From positions 1,860,001-1,924,000 of the forward strand of contig NZ_CP051299.1 in NCBI RefSeq assembly GCF_012530535.1: a stretch of DNA of 64,000 nucleotides. The letters run 5' to 3'. Source of the stretch: Microcella flavibacter. Its GTDB lineage: Bacteria; Actinomycetota; Actinomycetes; Actinomycetales; Microbacteriaceae. Numbering within the stretch: position 1 is the stretch's first letter; every line of letters begins with the position of its first letter. Shown piece by piece: positions 43,073 to 51,906 of this stretch. Below the pieces are notes generated by a model. It saw only the letters and a list, made by a program, of their open reading frames with translations. It was not told the origin of the DNA and did no database searches. The position numbers and the translations under genes are program-made.

Positions 43073-44146
43073 ATGGGCGGGATCACGATCACCGAGGTCG
43101 TCATCCCGGCGCGCCTCGACGCCGACGACGCGGCCGAGTTCCTCGCCTGCGTCGAGGTGCGCAACGCGGCGAACCGGCACGACTCGGGCGGCACCGACCT
43201 CGACTACAGCGCCGAGGAGCTGCTGCCCGGCTGGCAGAAGACCACCTTCGAGCCGAAGCGGATGCTCGCCGCGCGTCTCGACGGGCGCCTCGTGGGCCGC
43301 GGCGTCTACGAGACGCGCACCGACGAGGCCGCCGACACCGTCTGGCTCTTCATGGAGGTGCTGCCGGAGGCGCGCGGGCTCGGCGTCGGCGCGGCCCTCG
43401 GCCGCCGCATGGAGGAGATGGCGCGCGCCGAGGGCAAGACCCGCGCGATCGCCTACGCCCCCTCGTGGAAGCAGGGCGGCATCCGCATCCCCTCCCCCAC
43501 CGGCTTCGGCTCGGTGCCCGCCGGCACCCCCGAGGTACGCCTGCTGCAGAGCTTCGGCTACACGCTCGAGCAGGTCGAGCGCGGCAGCCGCCTGCCGCTG
43601 CCGCTCGAGCCCGGCCGCCTCGAGGCCGTGCGCGCCGCCCGGCTGCGCGCGCCCGAGGACGAGTACCGCGTGCGCACCTGGATCGACGCGACCCCCGAGG
43701 AGTGGCGCGAGGACATCGCGCACCTGCTGACCCGCATGAGCACCGACGCCCCCACCGCGGGCCTCGAGGAGCCCGAGGACGTCTGGACGGTCGAGCGCCT
43801 CGTCGAGGACGAGCGCTTCGAGCAGGACAGCCCCCGCACCTCGCTCACGGCCGCGGTGGAGCACGTCGCCTCCGGCCGGCTCGTCGGCTTCACCGAGATG
43901 ACGGCCCCCGCCGAGCGCGACCGCCCGGCCTCGCAGGAGGACACCCTCGTGCTGCGCGAGCACCGCGGGCACCGCTTGGGGCTGCTGCTGAAGGCCGAGA
44001 ACCTGCTGTTCCTCGAGCGGGTGCGGCCGGGGCATCCCTCGGTCATCACCTACAACGCGGAGGAGAACCGGCACATGCTCGACGTCAACGAGGCCCTCGG
44101 CTTCGTGCCCTTCGTCTACGAGGGGGCGTGGCGCAAGACCCTCTAG
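43073..44146 (+). CDS. Tandem GNAT-family N-acetyltransferase
   Basis: The 357-residue protein begins MGGITITEVVIPARLDADDA. Residues about 60-165 form a first GNAT domain with WLFMEVLPEARGLGVGAALG. The second lies at about 225-357 with DTLVLREHRGHRLGLLLKAE and NAEENRHMLDVNEALGFVPF. The two acetyl-CoA loops (RGLGVGA and RGHRLGL) are visible. The two-domain layout is common in actinobacteria; substrate unknown. GGAGGG lies before the ATG. The stop codon borders one copy of an 18-bp direct repeat (44146-44163). Confidence 0.9.
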   Translation: MGGITITEVVIPARLDADDAAEFLACVEVRNAANRHDSGGTDLDYSAEELLPGWQKTTFEPKRMLAARLDGRLVGRGVYETRTDEAADTVWLFMEVLPEARGLGVGAALGRRMEEMARAEGKTRAIAYAPSWKQGGIRIPSPTGFGSVPAGTPEVRLLQSFGYTLEQVERGSRLPLPLEPGRLEAVRAARLRAPEDEYRVRTWIDATPEEWREDIAHLLTRMSTDAPTAGLEEPEDVWTVERLVEDERFEQDSPRTSLTAAVEHVASGRLVGFTEMTAPAERDRPASQEDTLVLREHRGHRLGLLLKAENLLFLERVRPGHPSVITYNAEENRHMLDVNEALGFVPFVYEGAWRKTL

Positions 44147-44163
44147 CGGGGTGGATGCGCGGC
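44146..44163 (+). repeat. 18-bp direct repeat, left copy
   Basis: GCGGGGTGGATGCGCGGC begins at the last base of the GNAT stop codon. An identical copy is at 44497-44514, immediately before the mutM stop. Confidence 0.8.
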
Positions 44164-44496
44164 GCGGGCCTGCTGCCGGTCGCCGCTGGGGCGCTCACCT
44201 GCTCGCGCCTCGGGCTGCTCGCGCCTCGGTTCGCGCGTTCGGGCGTTCGTTCGTTCGGGCGTTCGTTCGTTCGGATGCGGGAGTGTGGAACGCGGCGCGT
44301 CGCGAGTGGCTCGCCTGGTTCCCGAGCGGCGCGTCCGAACGAGCGTGCGCGGGATCGGCGCGAGCGTGTCCGTGCTGCGCGGTCGTCCAACGCGATGTCG
44401 GCGTGTCGAGGCCGACGCGCGCGCGCCGCCGGCAGATGCCGCGCAGGGTGGACATCCTCCCGAGCGGGAAGGGTGCAGAGGGCGGCTGCGGCGCCC
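44164..44496. other. 333-bp non-coding segment between identical 18-bp repeats
   Basis: No gene is supported. It holds a simple-sequence tract of GTTCGGGCGTTCGTTC units (about 44236-44273) and otherwise Arg/Pro-biased open frames on both strands. It fills the gap between the convergent ends of the GNAT gene and mutM and looks like an insertion or local duplication. Confidence 0.6.
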
Positions 44497-44514
44497 GCGG
44501 GGTGGATGCGCGGC
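44497..44514 (+). repeat. 18-bp direct repeat, right copy
   Basis: GCGGGGTGGATGCGCGGC is identical to 44146-44163 and abuts the mutM stop codon at 44515. Confidence 0.8.
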
Positions 44515-45435
44515 TCAGGCCGCGCGCAGGCGCTGGCAGCCCGGGCAGAAGTGCGAGCCGCGGTTCATGAACTGCTCGCGCACGATGAGCCGGCCGCAGC
44601 GCTCGCAGGGCATGCCGTGCTGGCCGTAGGCGCGCAGCGAGTGGCTGAAGTAGCCGGAGGCGCCGTTGACGTTGACGTACTGGGCGTCGAAGCTCGTGCC
44701 GCCCTCGTCGAGCGCGCGGCGCAGCACCGTGCGCACCTCGCCGAGCAGCTCGCGCGCCTTGCGCGTCGAGAGCGAGCTCGTCGGCTGGTCGTAGTGCAGG
44801 CGCGCGGCCCACAGCGACTCGTCGGCGTAGATGTTGCCGATGCCGCTCACGAGGGTCTGGTCGAGCAGCGCGCGCTTGATGCCGGTGCGCCGCGCGCGCA
44901 GGGCGCTGAGGAAGCGCGCCTCGTCGAAGGCCGGATCGAGCGGGTCGCGGGCGATGTGCGCCACCTGGCCGGGCACGAGGGGCAGGGGGCTTCCGTGGCC
45001 GCCGGCAGCGGCATCCGGCGTCGTCTGCAACGGGTCGATGGCCATGGAGCCGAAGATGCGCTGGTCGACGAAGTCGACGCGCAGGGCGCCGTGCTCGGGG
45101 TGGTGCACGTCGAAGAGCAGGCGGGTGAGCGGGGCGACCTCGGCGTCGCGGGCGCGCAGCAGCACCTGACCGCTCATGCCGAGGTGCACGACGAGGGCCT
45201 CGACGGGGTCGCCGAAGCCTCCCTCGCCGAGCGCGAGCGGCATCCAGAGGAACTTGCCCCGCCGCACCGCCGCAGCGACGTGCGCGCCGGCGAGCCGCTC
45301 GACGAAGTCCTCGGCCGGCCCGTCGTGCCGCTTCAGCGAGCGCGCGTCGAGCACGGTCACGCGCTCGATGCGCGCGCCGGTGACGGCGGGCGCGAGTCCG
45401 TGGCGGACGACCTCGACCTCGGGCAGCTCGGGCAT
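44515..45435 (-). CDS. mutM: Formamidopyrimidine-DNA glycosylase
   Basis: The 306-residue protein starts MPELPEVEVVRHGLAPAVTG, with catalytic Pro2 and Glu3. It has RRGKFLWMPL (catalytic Lys), VHLGMSGQVLLR and a C-terminal zinc finger with the cysteines in CERCGRLIV and HFCPGCQRL. It excises 8-oxoguanine and other oxidised purines and then cleaves the strand. The gene is last in the YceD-rpmF-rnc-mutM run, 18 nt after rnc. Length is slightly above the usual 270-290 because of an insert near 180 (DAAAGGHGS). Confidence 0.96.
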   Translation of the reverse strand: MPELPEVEVVRHGLAPAVTGARIERVTVLDARSLKRHDGPAEDFVERLAGAHVAAAVRRGKFLWMPLALGEGGFGDPVEALVVHLGMSGQVLLRARDAEVAPLTRLLFDVHHPEHGALRVDFVDQRIFGSMAIDPLQTTPDAAAGGHGSPLPLVPGQVAHIARDPLDPAFDEARFLSALRARRTGIKRALLDQTLVSGIGNIYADESLWAARLHYDQPTSSLSTRKARELLGEVRTVLRRALDEGGTSFDAQYVNVNGASGYFSHSLRAYGQHGMPCERCGRLIVREQFMNRGSHFCPGCQRLRAA

Positions 45436-45453
45436 GGCGGCGGGATGCCCTGC

Positions 45454-46176
45454 TCAGGCGGGGCGCGTGCTCGAGCGCCGGGCGCTCAGCACCGTCCAGG
45501 CCTCGAGCGCGGCCGCCATCTCGGCCTGCTTCTTGCTCGTGCCCTCGCCCGAGGCGATCGACTCCCCGCCGAGCACGACGGTGGCGGTGAAGCGCTTCGA
45601 GTGGTCCGGGCCGGTGTCGCTCAGCTCGTAGACCGGGATGCCGTGGCCGCGGCGCGCGGCGAGCTCCTGCAACGAGGTCTTCGGATCCATCGCCGCGCCG
45701 AATCGGTCGGGGTCGGCGAGCAGCGGGGCCACGAGGTGCAGCACGAGCGTCGTGGCGGTCTCGCCCCCGAGATCGAGGTAGGCGGCGCCGATGATCGCCT
45801 CGACCGTGTCGGCGAGGATCGACGACTTGTCGCGCCCGCCCGTCAGCTCCTCGCCCTTGCCGAGCTTGAGGTGGTCGCCGAGGCCGATGCCGCGGGCGAC
45901 CTCCGCGAGCGCGACCGAGGAGACGAGGGAGGCGCGTCGCTTCGCGAGGTCGCCCTCATCGAGGTTCGGGTACGAGGTGTAGAGCATGACCGTGACGGCC
46001 TGGCCGAGGATCGAGTCGCCGAGGAACTCGAGCCGCTCGTTGTTGGCGACGCCGCCGTGCTCGTACGCCCACGACCGGTGGGTGAGCGCGAGCTCGAGCA
46101 GCGCGGGGTCGATGGAGACGCCGAGGGCGCCCGTGAGCGCGGTGCGATCGGGCTCGGGGCCGGATGCCGCTCTCAC
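45454..46176 (-). CDS. rnc: Ribonuclease III
   Basis: The 240-residue protein has the signature NNERLEFLGDSILGQAVTVM (about 42-61) with the catalytic Glu/Asp residues. DKSSILADTVEAIIGAAYLD carries the second acidic cluster. A C-terminal dsRNA-binding domain (about 160-228) reads KTSLQELAARRGHGIPVYEL and GEGTSKKQAEMAAALEAW. It processes rRNA precursors and double-stranded RNA. It lies 36 nt after rpmF and 18 nt before mutM on the same strand, a conserved actinobacterial order. Confidence 0.97.
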   Translation of the reverse strand: MRAASGPEPDRTALTGALGVSIDPALLELALTHRSWAYEHGGVANNERLEFLGDSILGQAVTVMLYTSYPNLDEGDLAKRRASLVSSVALAEVARGIGLGDHLKLGKGEELTGGRDKSSILADTVEAIIGAAYLDLGGETATTLVLHLVAPLLADPDRFGAAMDPKTSLQELAARRGHGIPVYELSDTGPDHSKRFTATVVLGGESIASGEGTSKKQAEMAAALEAWTVLSARRSSTRPA

Positions 46177-46212
46177 GGGCGTCGTGCGCTGCGTCGACAG
46201 GGTGCGGTCGAC

Positions 46213-46416
46213 TTAGACGTCGGCGACCTTGCGGCCCTTGTACTCGAGGAACAGCGGGGTGCCCGCCGAGTCCTCGACGACCTTGGCGCGGTGCGGGAGG
46301 CTGTAGACGACCTTGCCGTTCTCGATGGTCTTGACGAGCGTGGGGACCTCGGCCTTCCACTGCGAACGACGCGCGTGGGTGTTGGCTCGGGACTTCTTCC
46401 GCTTCGGAACAGCCAT
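46213..46416 (-). CDS. rpmF: 50S ribosomal protein L32
   Basis: The 67-residue protein starts [20 protein letters not shown], unmistakable for L32. It has no cysteine, so it is the zinc-independent form. The C-terminal part ([20 protein letters not shown]) matches Microbacteriaceae L32. It follows the YceD gene by 48 nt, the usual order. Confidence 0.97.
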   Translation of the reverse strand: MAVPKRKKSRANTHARRSQWKAEVPTLVKTIENGKVVYSLPHRAKVVEDSAGTPLFLEYKGRKVADV

Positions 46417-46464
46417 GATCTTCTTCTCTCTCTCACACGGGCGCGCGTGCGCGCCGACGTTGTC

Positions 46465-47040
46465 TCAGTCTGCGGTCTCGGGGGTGGTGCTGGTCTGGTC
46501 GGTGCTGCCGTCATCGGTGCCGCTCTCGCTCGCGGCGAAGCCCTGCAGGGCCGCCCACCGCGGGTCGATCACCTCGCGCGGCTCGCGCGCCGGCTGGTCG
46601 GCCAGGCGCTCACCGGTCTCGGGGTCGAGCCCCGGGCAGTCGGGGCGGCACACCGGCTGGAACGGCAGGGCCAGCACGACGGCGTCTCTGACCACGGGTT
46701 CACAATCCACGTGGTCGTCGTGAACCGTGTAGTCGAAGGCGTCGTCAGGAGAATACGCGAAAAGCTCCTGGAATTCGACCTCGAGGGGCAGGGCGAGGGG
46801 GTCGAGGCAGCGCACGCACTCGCCGCGCGCCGTCGCGCCGATGGTGCCGCTCACGAGGATGCCCTCGTGCAGGCCCTCGAGCCGCAGGTCGAGCGTCAGG
46901 GGCGCGCCGGCGGGCACGACGACCGCGGCGGCGCCGAGCTGCTCGGGCAGATCGAACGCCAGGGCGACCTCGCGCATCTCTCCCGGACGGTGCACGAGAT
47001 CGCGCACGCGGACGAGGTAGGGGCTTCTGGCGGCAGGCAT
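46465..47040 (-). CDS. YceD/DUF177 family protein
   Basis: The 191-residue protein has the DUF177 core: GTIGATARGECVRCLDPLAL with the C-x2-C pair, then EVEFQELFAYSPDD and an additional cysteine in VCRPDCPGLDPETGERLADQ. The family sits upstream of rpmF in most bacteria and is linked to 23S rRNA accumulation. The cysteines suggest metal binding. The order here (YceD then rpmF) agrees. The tail is Ser/Thr/Asp-rich. Confidence 0.92.
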   Translation of the reverse strand: MPAARSPYLVRVRDLVHRPGEMREVALAFDLPEQLGAAAVVVPAGAPLTLDLRLEGLHEGILVSGTIGATARGECVRCLDPLALPLEVEFQELFAYSPDDAFDYTVHDDHVDCEPVVRDAVVLALPFQPVCRPDCPGLDPETGERLADQPAREPREVIDPRWAALQGFAASESGTDDGSTDQTSTTPETAD

Positions 47041-47065
47041 AACGCTCCATCCTACGCCCTGGCGA

Positions 47066-47097
47066 GCCGGGCATCCATCACGCGGTGGATGCCCGGC
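47066..47097 (-). terminator. Terminator hairpin after the aminotransferase gene
   Basis: GCCGGGCATCCA and TGGATGCCCGGC form a perfect 12-bp stem around TCACGCGG, 16 nt past the aminotransferase stop on the minus strand. It probably ends the whole catabolic operon. Confidence 0.75.
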
Positions 47098-47113
47098 GCG
47101 CGCCGGCGTCGGC

Positions 47114-48493
47114 TCAGCCCGCGGCGACCGCCGTGAAGGCCTCGTCGTAGGCGACGAGCGCCCGCTCGACCTCGGCCGGCGTGACGATGCACGGCGGCAC
47201 GACGTGGATGCGGTTGTCGGCGGCGAAGGGCAGCACGTGCCGGGCCATGAGCTCGGCCTTGAGCCGGCCGATGACGTCGGCGCCGACGGGGGTGCGGCTC
47301 TCGCGGTCGGTGACGAGGTCGAGCGCCCAGAAGACGCCCATGCCGCGCACCTCGCCGATCATGGGGTGCTTCTCGGCGAGGGCGCGCAGGCCCGGTCCGA
47401 GATGCTGCTCGCCGATCATCCTCGCGTTCTCGACGATGCCCTCCTCGGTCATCGCGTCGAGCGCGGCGACGATCGAGGCCATCGCGAGCGGGTGGCCCGA
47501 GTAGGTGAGCCCGCCGGGGAAGACGCGCTCATCGAAGGCCGCGGCGATGGACGGGCTGATGACGACGCCGCCCGCGGGCACGTAGCCGGAGTTGACGCCC
47601 TTGGCGAAGGCGATGAGGTCGGGGGTGGCGCGGGAGGGGTTGATGTCGGCGCCCTGCCAGGCGAACCACTCCCCCGTGCGGCCGAAGCCGGCCATGACCT
47701 CGTCGGCGATCCAGACGATGCCGTACCGGTCGCACAGCTCGCGCACGCCCTCGAGGTAGCCGACGGGCGGCGTCAGCACGCCCGCGGTGCCGGGCACCGA
47801 CTCGAGCAGGATGGCGGCGATCGTGTCGGCGCCCTCGGCCTGGATGGTGCGCTCGAGGCTCTTCAGGGCGCGCGCGCACTCCTGCTCGGGCGTCTCGCTG
47901 TGGAACTCGCTGCGGTAGAGGAACGGGCCGAAGACGTGCACGTGCCCGAAGGCGTACTCGTTGGGGATGCGGCGCCAGTCGCCGGTGGAGGCGATCGCCG
48001 CACCCGTGTTGCCGTGGTAGCTGCGGTAGGTCGAGATGACCTTGTGGCGGTGGGTGGTCAGACGCGCCATGCGGATGGCGTTCTCGATCGCGTCGGCGCC
48101 GCCGTTCGTGAAGAAGACCTTCGCGAAGCCGGGGCCGGCCTTCTCGACGATGCGCTTCGCGGCCTCGCCGCGGGCGAGGCTGGCGTGCGAGGGCGCGACC
48201 GTCGCGAGCTCGGCGGCCTGGTGCTGGATGGCCGCGACGACCTTCGGGTGCGAGTGGCCGATGTTCGTGTTGACGAGCTGGCTCGAGAAGTCGAGGAAGC
48301 GCTCGCCGTCGTAGTTCCAGACCTCGCAGCCCGACGCGCCGGCGACGACGAAGGGCTTCAGGGCGCCCTGGGCGCTCCAGGAGTGGAAGACGAACTCGCG
48401 ATCGAGATCGTAGGCGCGGGCGCCGTCGGCGGGGTCGAGCGCCGGGGCGGGGGCGGTGTCGACGGGGTGCGACCGGTTCAGCGTGTCGGTCAT
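47114..48493 (-). CDS. Class III aminotransferase (omega-amino acid/beta-alanine type)
   Basis: The 459-residue PLP enzyme starts at ATG 48493 with GAGGAA upstream. It has VNTNIGHSHPKVVAAIQHQA near residue 75, FFTNGGADAIENAIRMARL, WIADEVMAGFGRTGEWFAW (the Asp binding the PLP nitrogen) and FAKGVNSGYVPAGG (catalytic Lys). Class III enzymes of this shape transfer the amino group of omega-amino acids such as beta-alanine or beta-aminoisobutyrate to pyruvate or 2-oxoglutarate. Those are exactly the products of the upstream dihydropyrimidinase and carbamoyl amidohydrolase, so it likely makes malonate semialdehyde; this link is inference from context. Confidence 0.92.
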   Translation of the reverse strand: MTDTLNRSHPVDTAPAPALDPADGARAYDLDREFVFHSWSAQGALKPFVVAGASGCEVWNYDGERFLDFSSQLVNTNIGHSHPKVVAAIQHQAAELATVAPSHASLARGEAAKRIVEKAGPGFAKVFFTNGGADAIENAIRMARLTTHRHKVISTYRSYHGNTGAAIASTGDWRRIPNEYAFGHVHVFGPFLYRSEFHSETPEQECARALKSLERTIQAEGADTIAAILLESVPGTAGVLTPPVGYLEGVRELCDRYGIVWIADEVMAGFGRTGEWFAWQGADINPSRATPDLIAFAKGVNSGYVPAGGVVISPSIAAAFDERVFPGGLTYSGHPLAMASIVAALDAMTEEGIVENARMIGEQHLGPGLRALAEKHPMIGEVRGMGVFWALDLVTDRESRTPVGADVIGRLKAELMARHVLPFAADNRIHVVPPCIVTPAEVERALVAYDEAFTAVAAG

Positions 48494-48600
48494 CGGTATC
48501 GGTTCCTCGTGTCGGGGCGCGGGCGCCGCTGGCGTGAGGAGCGCCGCGCGATGAGGGTGCGACGCTCCGGGGCGCGGCGGGCCGGCCCCTGTTCCGCTCA

Positions 48601-49818
48601 TTATGACCCGTGCGCGAGCAAACCCTGAGCGCGCAGAAGTTGCGGGATGCGCTCGCGGAACGGGAAGAAGCCGCGCGTGGCGTGCGGCCAGGCTCGGGCA
48701 TCCCACTCGCGGTGCAGGGAGACGAGGGGCAGGCCCTCCGACGCGAGCTCGGCGGCCGCCCGGTCGAGCGCCGTGCGCGCGGCGCCGACGGGCGCGAGCG
48801 GCATGACGATCGCGTCGAGCTCGTGCCGCGCGGCCCAGGCGGCGATGGCGGGCGCGGTGAGGTCGCCGAGGCTCTCGGCGGGGGCGTCATGGATGCTCGC
48901 CGCGCGGTCGAGGCCGTCGGCGAGGGCATCCCGCTGGAAGTCGGCGACCATCGCGGCGGTGCCCTGCGCGGTGCGATCCCGCCCGCGCGCCGGGGCCGCG
49001 ACGGCCGCGATGCGCTCGACGCCCGGCAGCGTCTCGGGCGCGAGGTCGTCGTCGTGCAGCAGCAGCCCGATCCGCCCGGGCGGCACGGCGGCGGCCGGAG
49101 CGAGGGGCGCCGGGGTCGGCACCGGCTCGTCCTCCTCGAGCGCGGGCGCGACGCTCGCGAGGCCGCGAGGCCGGAAGCGGCCCTCGGTGTAGCGGGCGAT
49201 GTTGTCGGCGGTGGCGAGGTAGGTCTTGCCGCGCGTCTGCAGTCCGGCGACCCAGCGCCAGCTGAGCGTGTTGGAGGCGGGATCGCCGTCGAGCAGGTGG
49301 CGCAGGAAGAACTCGGCGCCGAGCTGCCAGGGCAGGCGCAGCGTGAAGATCCAGATGCTCGCGAACCACATGCGGGCGTGGTTGTGCAGGTACCCGGTGT
49401 CGACGAGCTCGCGGGCCCAGTCGTCGAAGCCCTCGATGCCGGCGCGGCCCTCGACGGCGGCGGCGAGCAGGGCCTCGCCCTCCTCCCCCAGCGACTCGCG
49501 GGCGGCGAGGGCGCCGTGCTCGTAGCGGGTGAAGACGCTCGGGCGCTGCTCGAGCCAGCCCTTCCAGTAGGTGCGCCAGTAGACCTCCTGCACGAACGTG
49601 GAGGCCGCCTGCAGCGAGTGCGTCGCGAGCACGTGCCGCACGACCTCCTCCTCGGTGACGAGGCGGTGGCGGAGGTACGGCGAGAGCTGCGAGACGGCGG
49701 GCTGCTCGTGCGGGCCGCGGTCGTGGTTGCGGTCGGCGGCGTAGCGGCGCCCGGCGAGCGGCGCGAAGTCGTCGAGGCGGGCCAGACCGGCCGCGCGGGA
49801 GGCGGGGGCGAACGTCAT
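48601..49818 (-). CDS. Photolyase/cryptochrome-like FAD-binding protein with rearranged domains
   Basis: The 405-residue protein starts with the photolyase FAD-binding helical domain: LSPYLRHRLVTEEEVVRHVL, STFVQEVYWRTYWKGWLEQR, then LVDTGYLHNHARMWFASIWI and LSWRWVAGLQTRGKTYLATA. A Pro/Ala linker (about 235-255) leads to an alpha/beta domain (GRIGLLLHDDDLAPET to LVSLHREWDARAWPH). Ordinary photolyases have the alpha/beta antenna domain first. Here FAD binding comes first, so the protein is permuted or of a separate family. It lies between the transporter and aminotransferase genes, 43 nt after the binding-protein stop. Repair, light sensing or redox catalysis are all possible. Confidence 0.82.
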   Translation of the reverse strand: MTFAPASRAAGLARLDDFAPLAGRRYAADRNHDRGPHEQPAVSQLSPYLRHRLVTEEEVVRHVLATHSLQAASTFVQEVYWRTYWKGWLEQRPSVFTRYEHGALAARESLGEEGEALLAAAVEGRAGIEGFDDWARELVDTGYLHNHARMWFASIWIFTLRLPWQLGAEFFLRHLLDGDPASNTLSWRWVAGLQTRGKTYLATADNIARYTEGRFRPRGLASVAPALEEDEPVPTPAPLAPAAAVPPGRIGLLLHDDDLAPETLPGVERIAAVAAPARGRDRTAQGTAAMVADFQRDALADGLDRAASIHDAPAESLGDLTAPAIAAWAARHELDAIVMPLAPVGAARTALDRAAAELASEGLPLVSLHREWDARAWPHATRGFFPFRERIPQLLRAQGLLAHGS

Positions 49819-49861
49819 GCCCCCAGCCTGCGCGGCCGGTCTGGGAGAACCCGCGGGGCGG

Positions 49862-51013
49862 CTAGTTGCCGCCCTCGAGCAGCTCGACGTCGATCGGCGA
49901 GAAGCTCTCGCCGTAGATGTCGACGCCCTCCTCCTCGAGCTCGGCGAGCGCCTGCTCGATGTACTCGTTCGTCCAGACGCCCTCGGCGGGCTCCTCGGTG
50001 ATGAGGCTCGCGCCCGACTCGTTGACGGCGCTCAGCGCGGCGTCGACGGTGGCCTGGTACGCGCCCTCGTCGATGAAGCCGATGCCGTTCGGGGCCGGCC
50101 AGATGAGCTTGTTGGTCTCGTTGACCATCCACAGCTCGTGGCTCGGGCCCCAGCCGCTGCCGGCGTCGATCGTGATCTGCGAGGCCTCCTCCGGGTTCTC
50201 GGCCGCGTAGACCCAGCCCTTGATGACGGCCTTGAGGAAGGCGACCGTCGTCTCCTGGTACTCCTCGTCGCTCTCGAGGCGCTCGGTGTCGGCCCAGATC
50301 GCGTCCTGCAGCATCGCGCCGACGGTGTCCTCGTAGCTGATGACGTTGAGGTCGTCCGCGGTGTAGAGCTCGCCCGTCTCGGGGTTCACCGTCTCGAGCA
50401 CCTGCGCGTACTCGTTGTACGTCATCGCCTGCGCGGCGTCGATGTCGCCGCTGAGGAAGGCGTTCATGTTGAAGTCCTGCGTGATGATCTCGACGGTGGA
50501 CGAGTCGAGGCCCTCCTCAGCCATGGCCGCGAAGATCTCCCACTCGTTGCCGAAGCCCCACGAGCCGATCTTCTTGCCCTCGAAGTCGGCGACCGACTCG
50601 ATGCCGCTGTCGGCCCACGCCACCTGCAGCGTGCCCGAGCGCTGGAAGATCTGCGCGATGTTGGTGACGTTCGCGCCGGCCTCGATCGAGCCGAGCACCT
50701 TCGGCACCCAGGCGATCGCGTAGTCGACGTCGCCGTTCGAGAGAGCGTCCTGCGGCACGATGTCGCCGCCCGAGGGGATGATCTCCACATCCAGGCCCGC
50801 CTCCTCGAAGTAGCCCTGCTCGGCGGCGGCGAAGTAGCCGGCGAACTGGCCCTGCGGCAGCCACTGCAGCTGCAGCGAGACGGGCGTGAGCTCGTCGCCG
50901 CCCCCGCCGTCGGAGGTGCCGGGGTCACCGCCGGCGCAGGCGGTGAGGGCGAGCGCGGCGGTGAGGCCGAGCGCGCTGAACGTCGCGAGGCGACGGGGGG
51001 TGCTGTGCGTCAT
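49862..51013 (-). CDS. ABC transporter substrate-binding lipoprotein, NMT1/THI5 type
   Basis: The 383-residue protein has a signal peptide and a lipobox-type ALTACAGGD (Cys near 26), so it is membrane-anchored outside. TPVSLQLQWLPQGQFAGYFA and AAEQGYFEEAGLDVEIIPSG are the opening of NMT1/THI5-like binding proteins, which carry pyrimidines, riboflavin or related ring compounds. It goes with the two permeases and ATPase encoded upstream in the operon, 65 nt away. Given the dihydropyrimidinase context, a pyrimidine, hydantoin or related base is the likely ligand. Confidence 0.93.
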   Translation of the reverse strand: MTHSTPRRLATFSALGLTAALALTACAGGDPGTSDGGGGDELTPVSLQLQWLPQGQFAGYFAAAEQGYFEEAGLDVEIIPSGGDIVPQDALSNGDVDYAIAWVPKVLGSIEAGANVTNIAQIFQRSGTLQVAWADSGIESVADFEGKKIGSWGFGNEWEIFAAMAEEGLDSSTVEIITQDFNMNAFLSGDIDAAQAMTYNEYAQVLETVNPETGELYTADDLNVISYEDTVGAMLQDAIWADTERLESDEEYQETTVAFLKAVIKGWVYAAENPEEASQITIDAGSGWGPSHELWMVNETNKLIWPAPNGIGFIDEGAYQATVDAALSAVNESGASLITEEPAEGVWTNEYIEQALAELEEEGVDIYGESFSPIDVELLEGGN

Positions 51014-51078
51014 GGCTGTCCTTTCGTGGTGCAGGGATGGGATGCGGTGCGGTGGGTGCGGGAGGAGGGGTTCGGGGG

Positions 51079-51906
51079 TCAGCGCCGTCGCGAGACGGCG
51101 CTCTCGAGGGCGAGGGTGACGAGGTAGAAGGCGAGGCCGAGCAGGATGGCGGCGACCACGTAGGCCCAGGCGCGCGGGTACGCGCTCGAGGCCGCCGAGG
51201 TCGAGATGAGCCCGCCGAGCCCGCCGCGCGGGCCGCCGAAGTACTCGGCGACGAGCGCCGAGATGACGGCGAGCGACGAGGCGAGGCGGATGCCCGTGAA
51301 CGTGTACGGCGCCGCCGTGCGCAGGGTGATCGTGCGCATGATCTGCCAGCGGCTCGCCGCGTAGGTGCGCATGAGGTCGCGGTGCACGGGCTGGGTCTGC
51401 CGCAGGCCCCGCGCCGTGGTGATGAACACCGGCACGAAGGCCGCGAGCCCGGCGATGAGCTGGCGGCCGACCTGCGAGTCGGCGCCGAACATCGTGTTGA
51501 GCACCGGGGCGAGGGCGACGATCGGGATGACCGCGAGCGCCGCGACGACGGGCGCGAGCATGCCGTCCACCGGCCGGGCGCTCGAGGCGGCGAGGGCGGC
51601 GAGCACCCCGAGCAGGGATCCGAGCACGAGCCCGAGCAGCGCGTTGAGCCCCGTGATGCCCGCCGCGCTCAGCATGGTCGGGGCGAACTCGATGATCTGC
51701 TCGCCGATGGCGGCCGGGCTCGGCAGCAGGTAGGCCTCGACGAGGCCCGAGGCGGTGAGCAGCTGCCAGGCGCCGATCACCACGACGCCGAGCACGATCG
51801 GCGCGAGGATGCGCTGCGCGGCGCTCGGCGGGGCATCCCGCATCGGGGCGGACGCGGCGCCCGCCGCAGCCGCAGTCGACCGGCGGGGCGCGGCCGTCGC
51901 CGTCAT
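51079..51906 (-). CDS. ABC transporter permease (SsuC/ThiX type), first
   Basis: The 275-residue membrane protein has six hydrophobic segments and the permease loop RTYAASRWQIMRTITLRTAA with a typical EAA-like arrangement, followed by PYTFTGIRLASSLAVISALV and AEYFGG. The ATG overlaps the ATPase stop (51903-51906). It pairs with a second permease (52739-53662), giving a heterodimeric channel. Confidence 0.93.
   Translation of the reverse strand: MTATAAPRRSTAAAAGAASAPMRDAPPSAAQRILAPIVLGVVVIGAWQLLTASGLVEAYLLPSPAAIGEQIIEFAPTMLSAAGITGLNALLGLVLGSLLGVLAALAASSARPVDGMLAPVVAALAVIPIVALAPVLNTMFGADSQVGRQLIAGLAAFVPVFITTARGLRQTQPVHRDLMRTYAASRWQIMRTITLRTAAPYTFTGIRLASSLAVISALVAEYFGGPRGGLGGLISTSAASSAYPRAWAYVVAAILLGLAFYLVTLALESAVSRRR

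Noticed and set aside
44151-44629. Short plus-strand frames in the GNAT-mutM gap
   Set aside because: They are Arg-rich, lack ribosome-binding sites and run into the mutM gene antisense.
40252-47136. A 2294-codon open frame on the plus strand
   Set aside because: It lies opposite smc, mutM, rnc, rpmF and the YceD gene; composition is Arg/Ala/Ser-rich and it arises from high G+C antisense openness.
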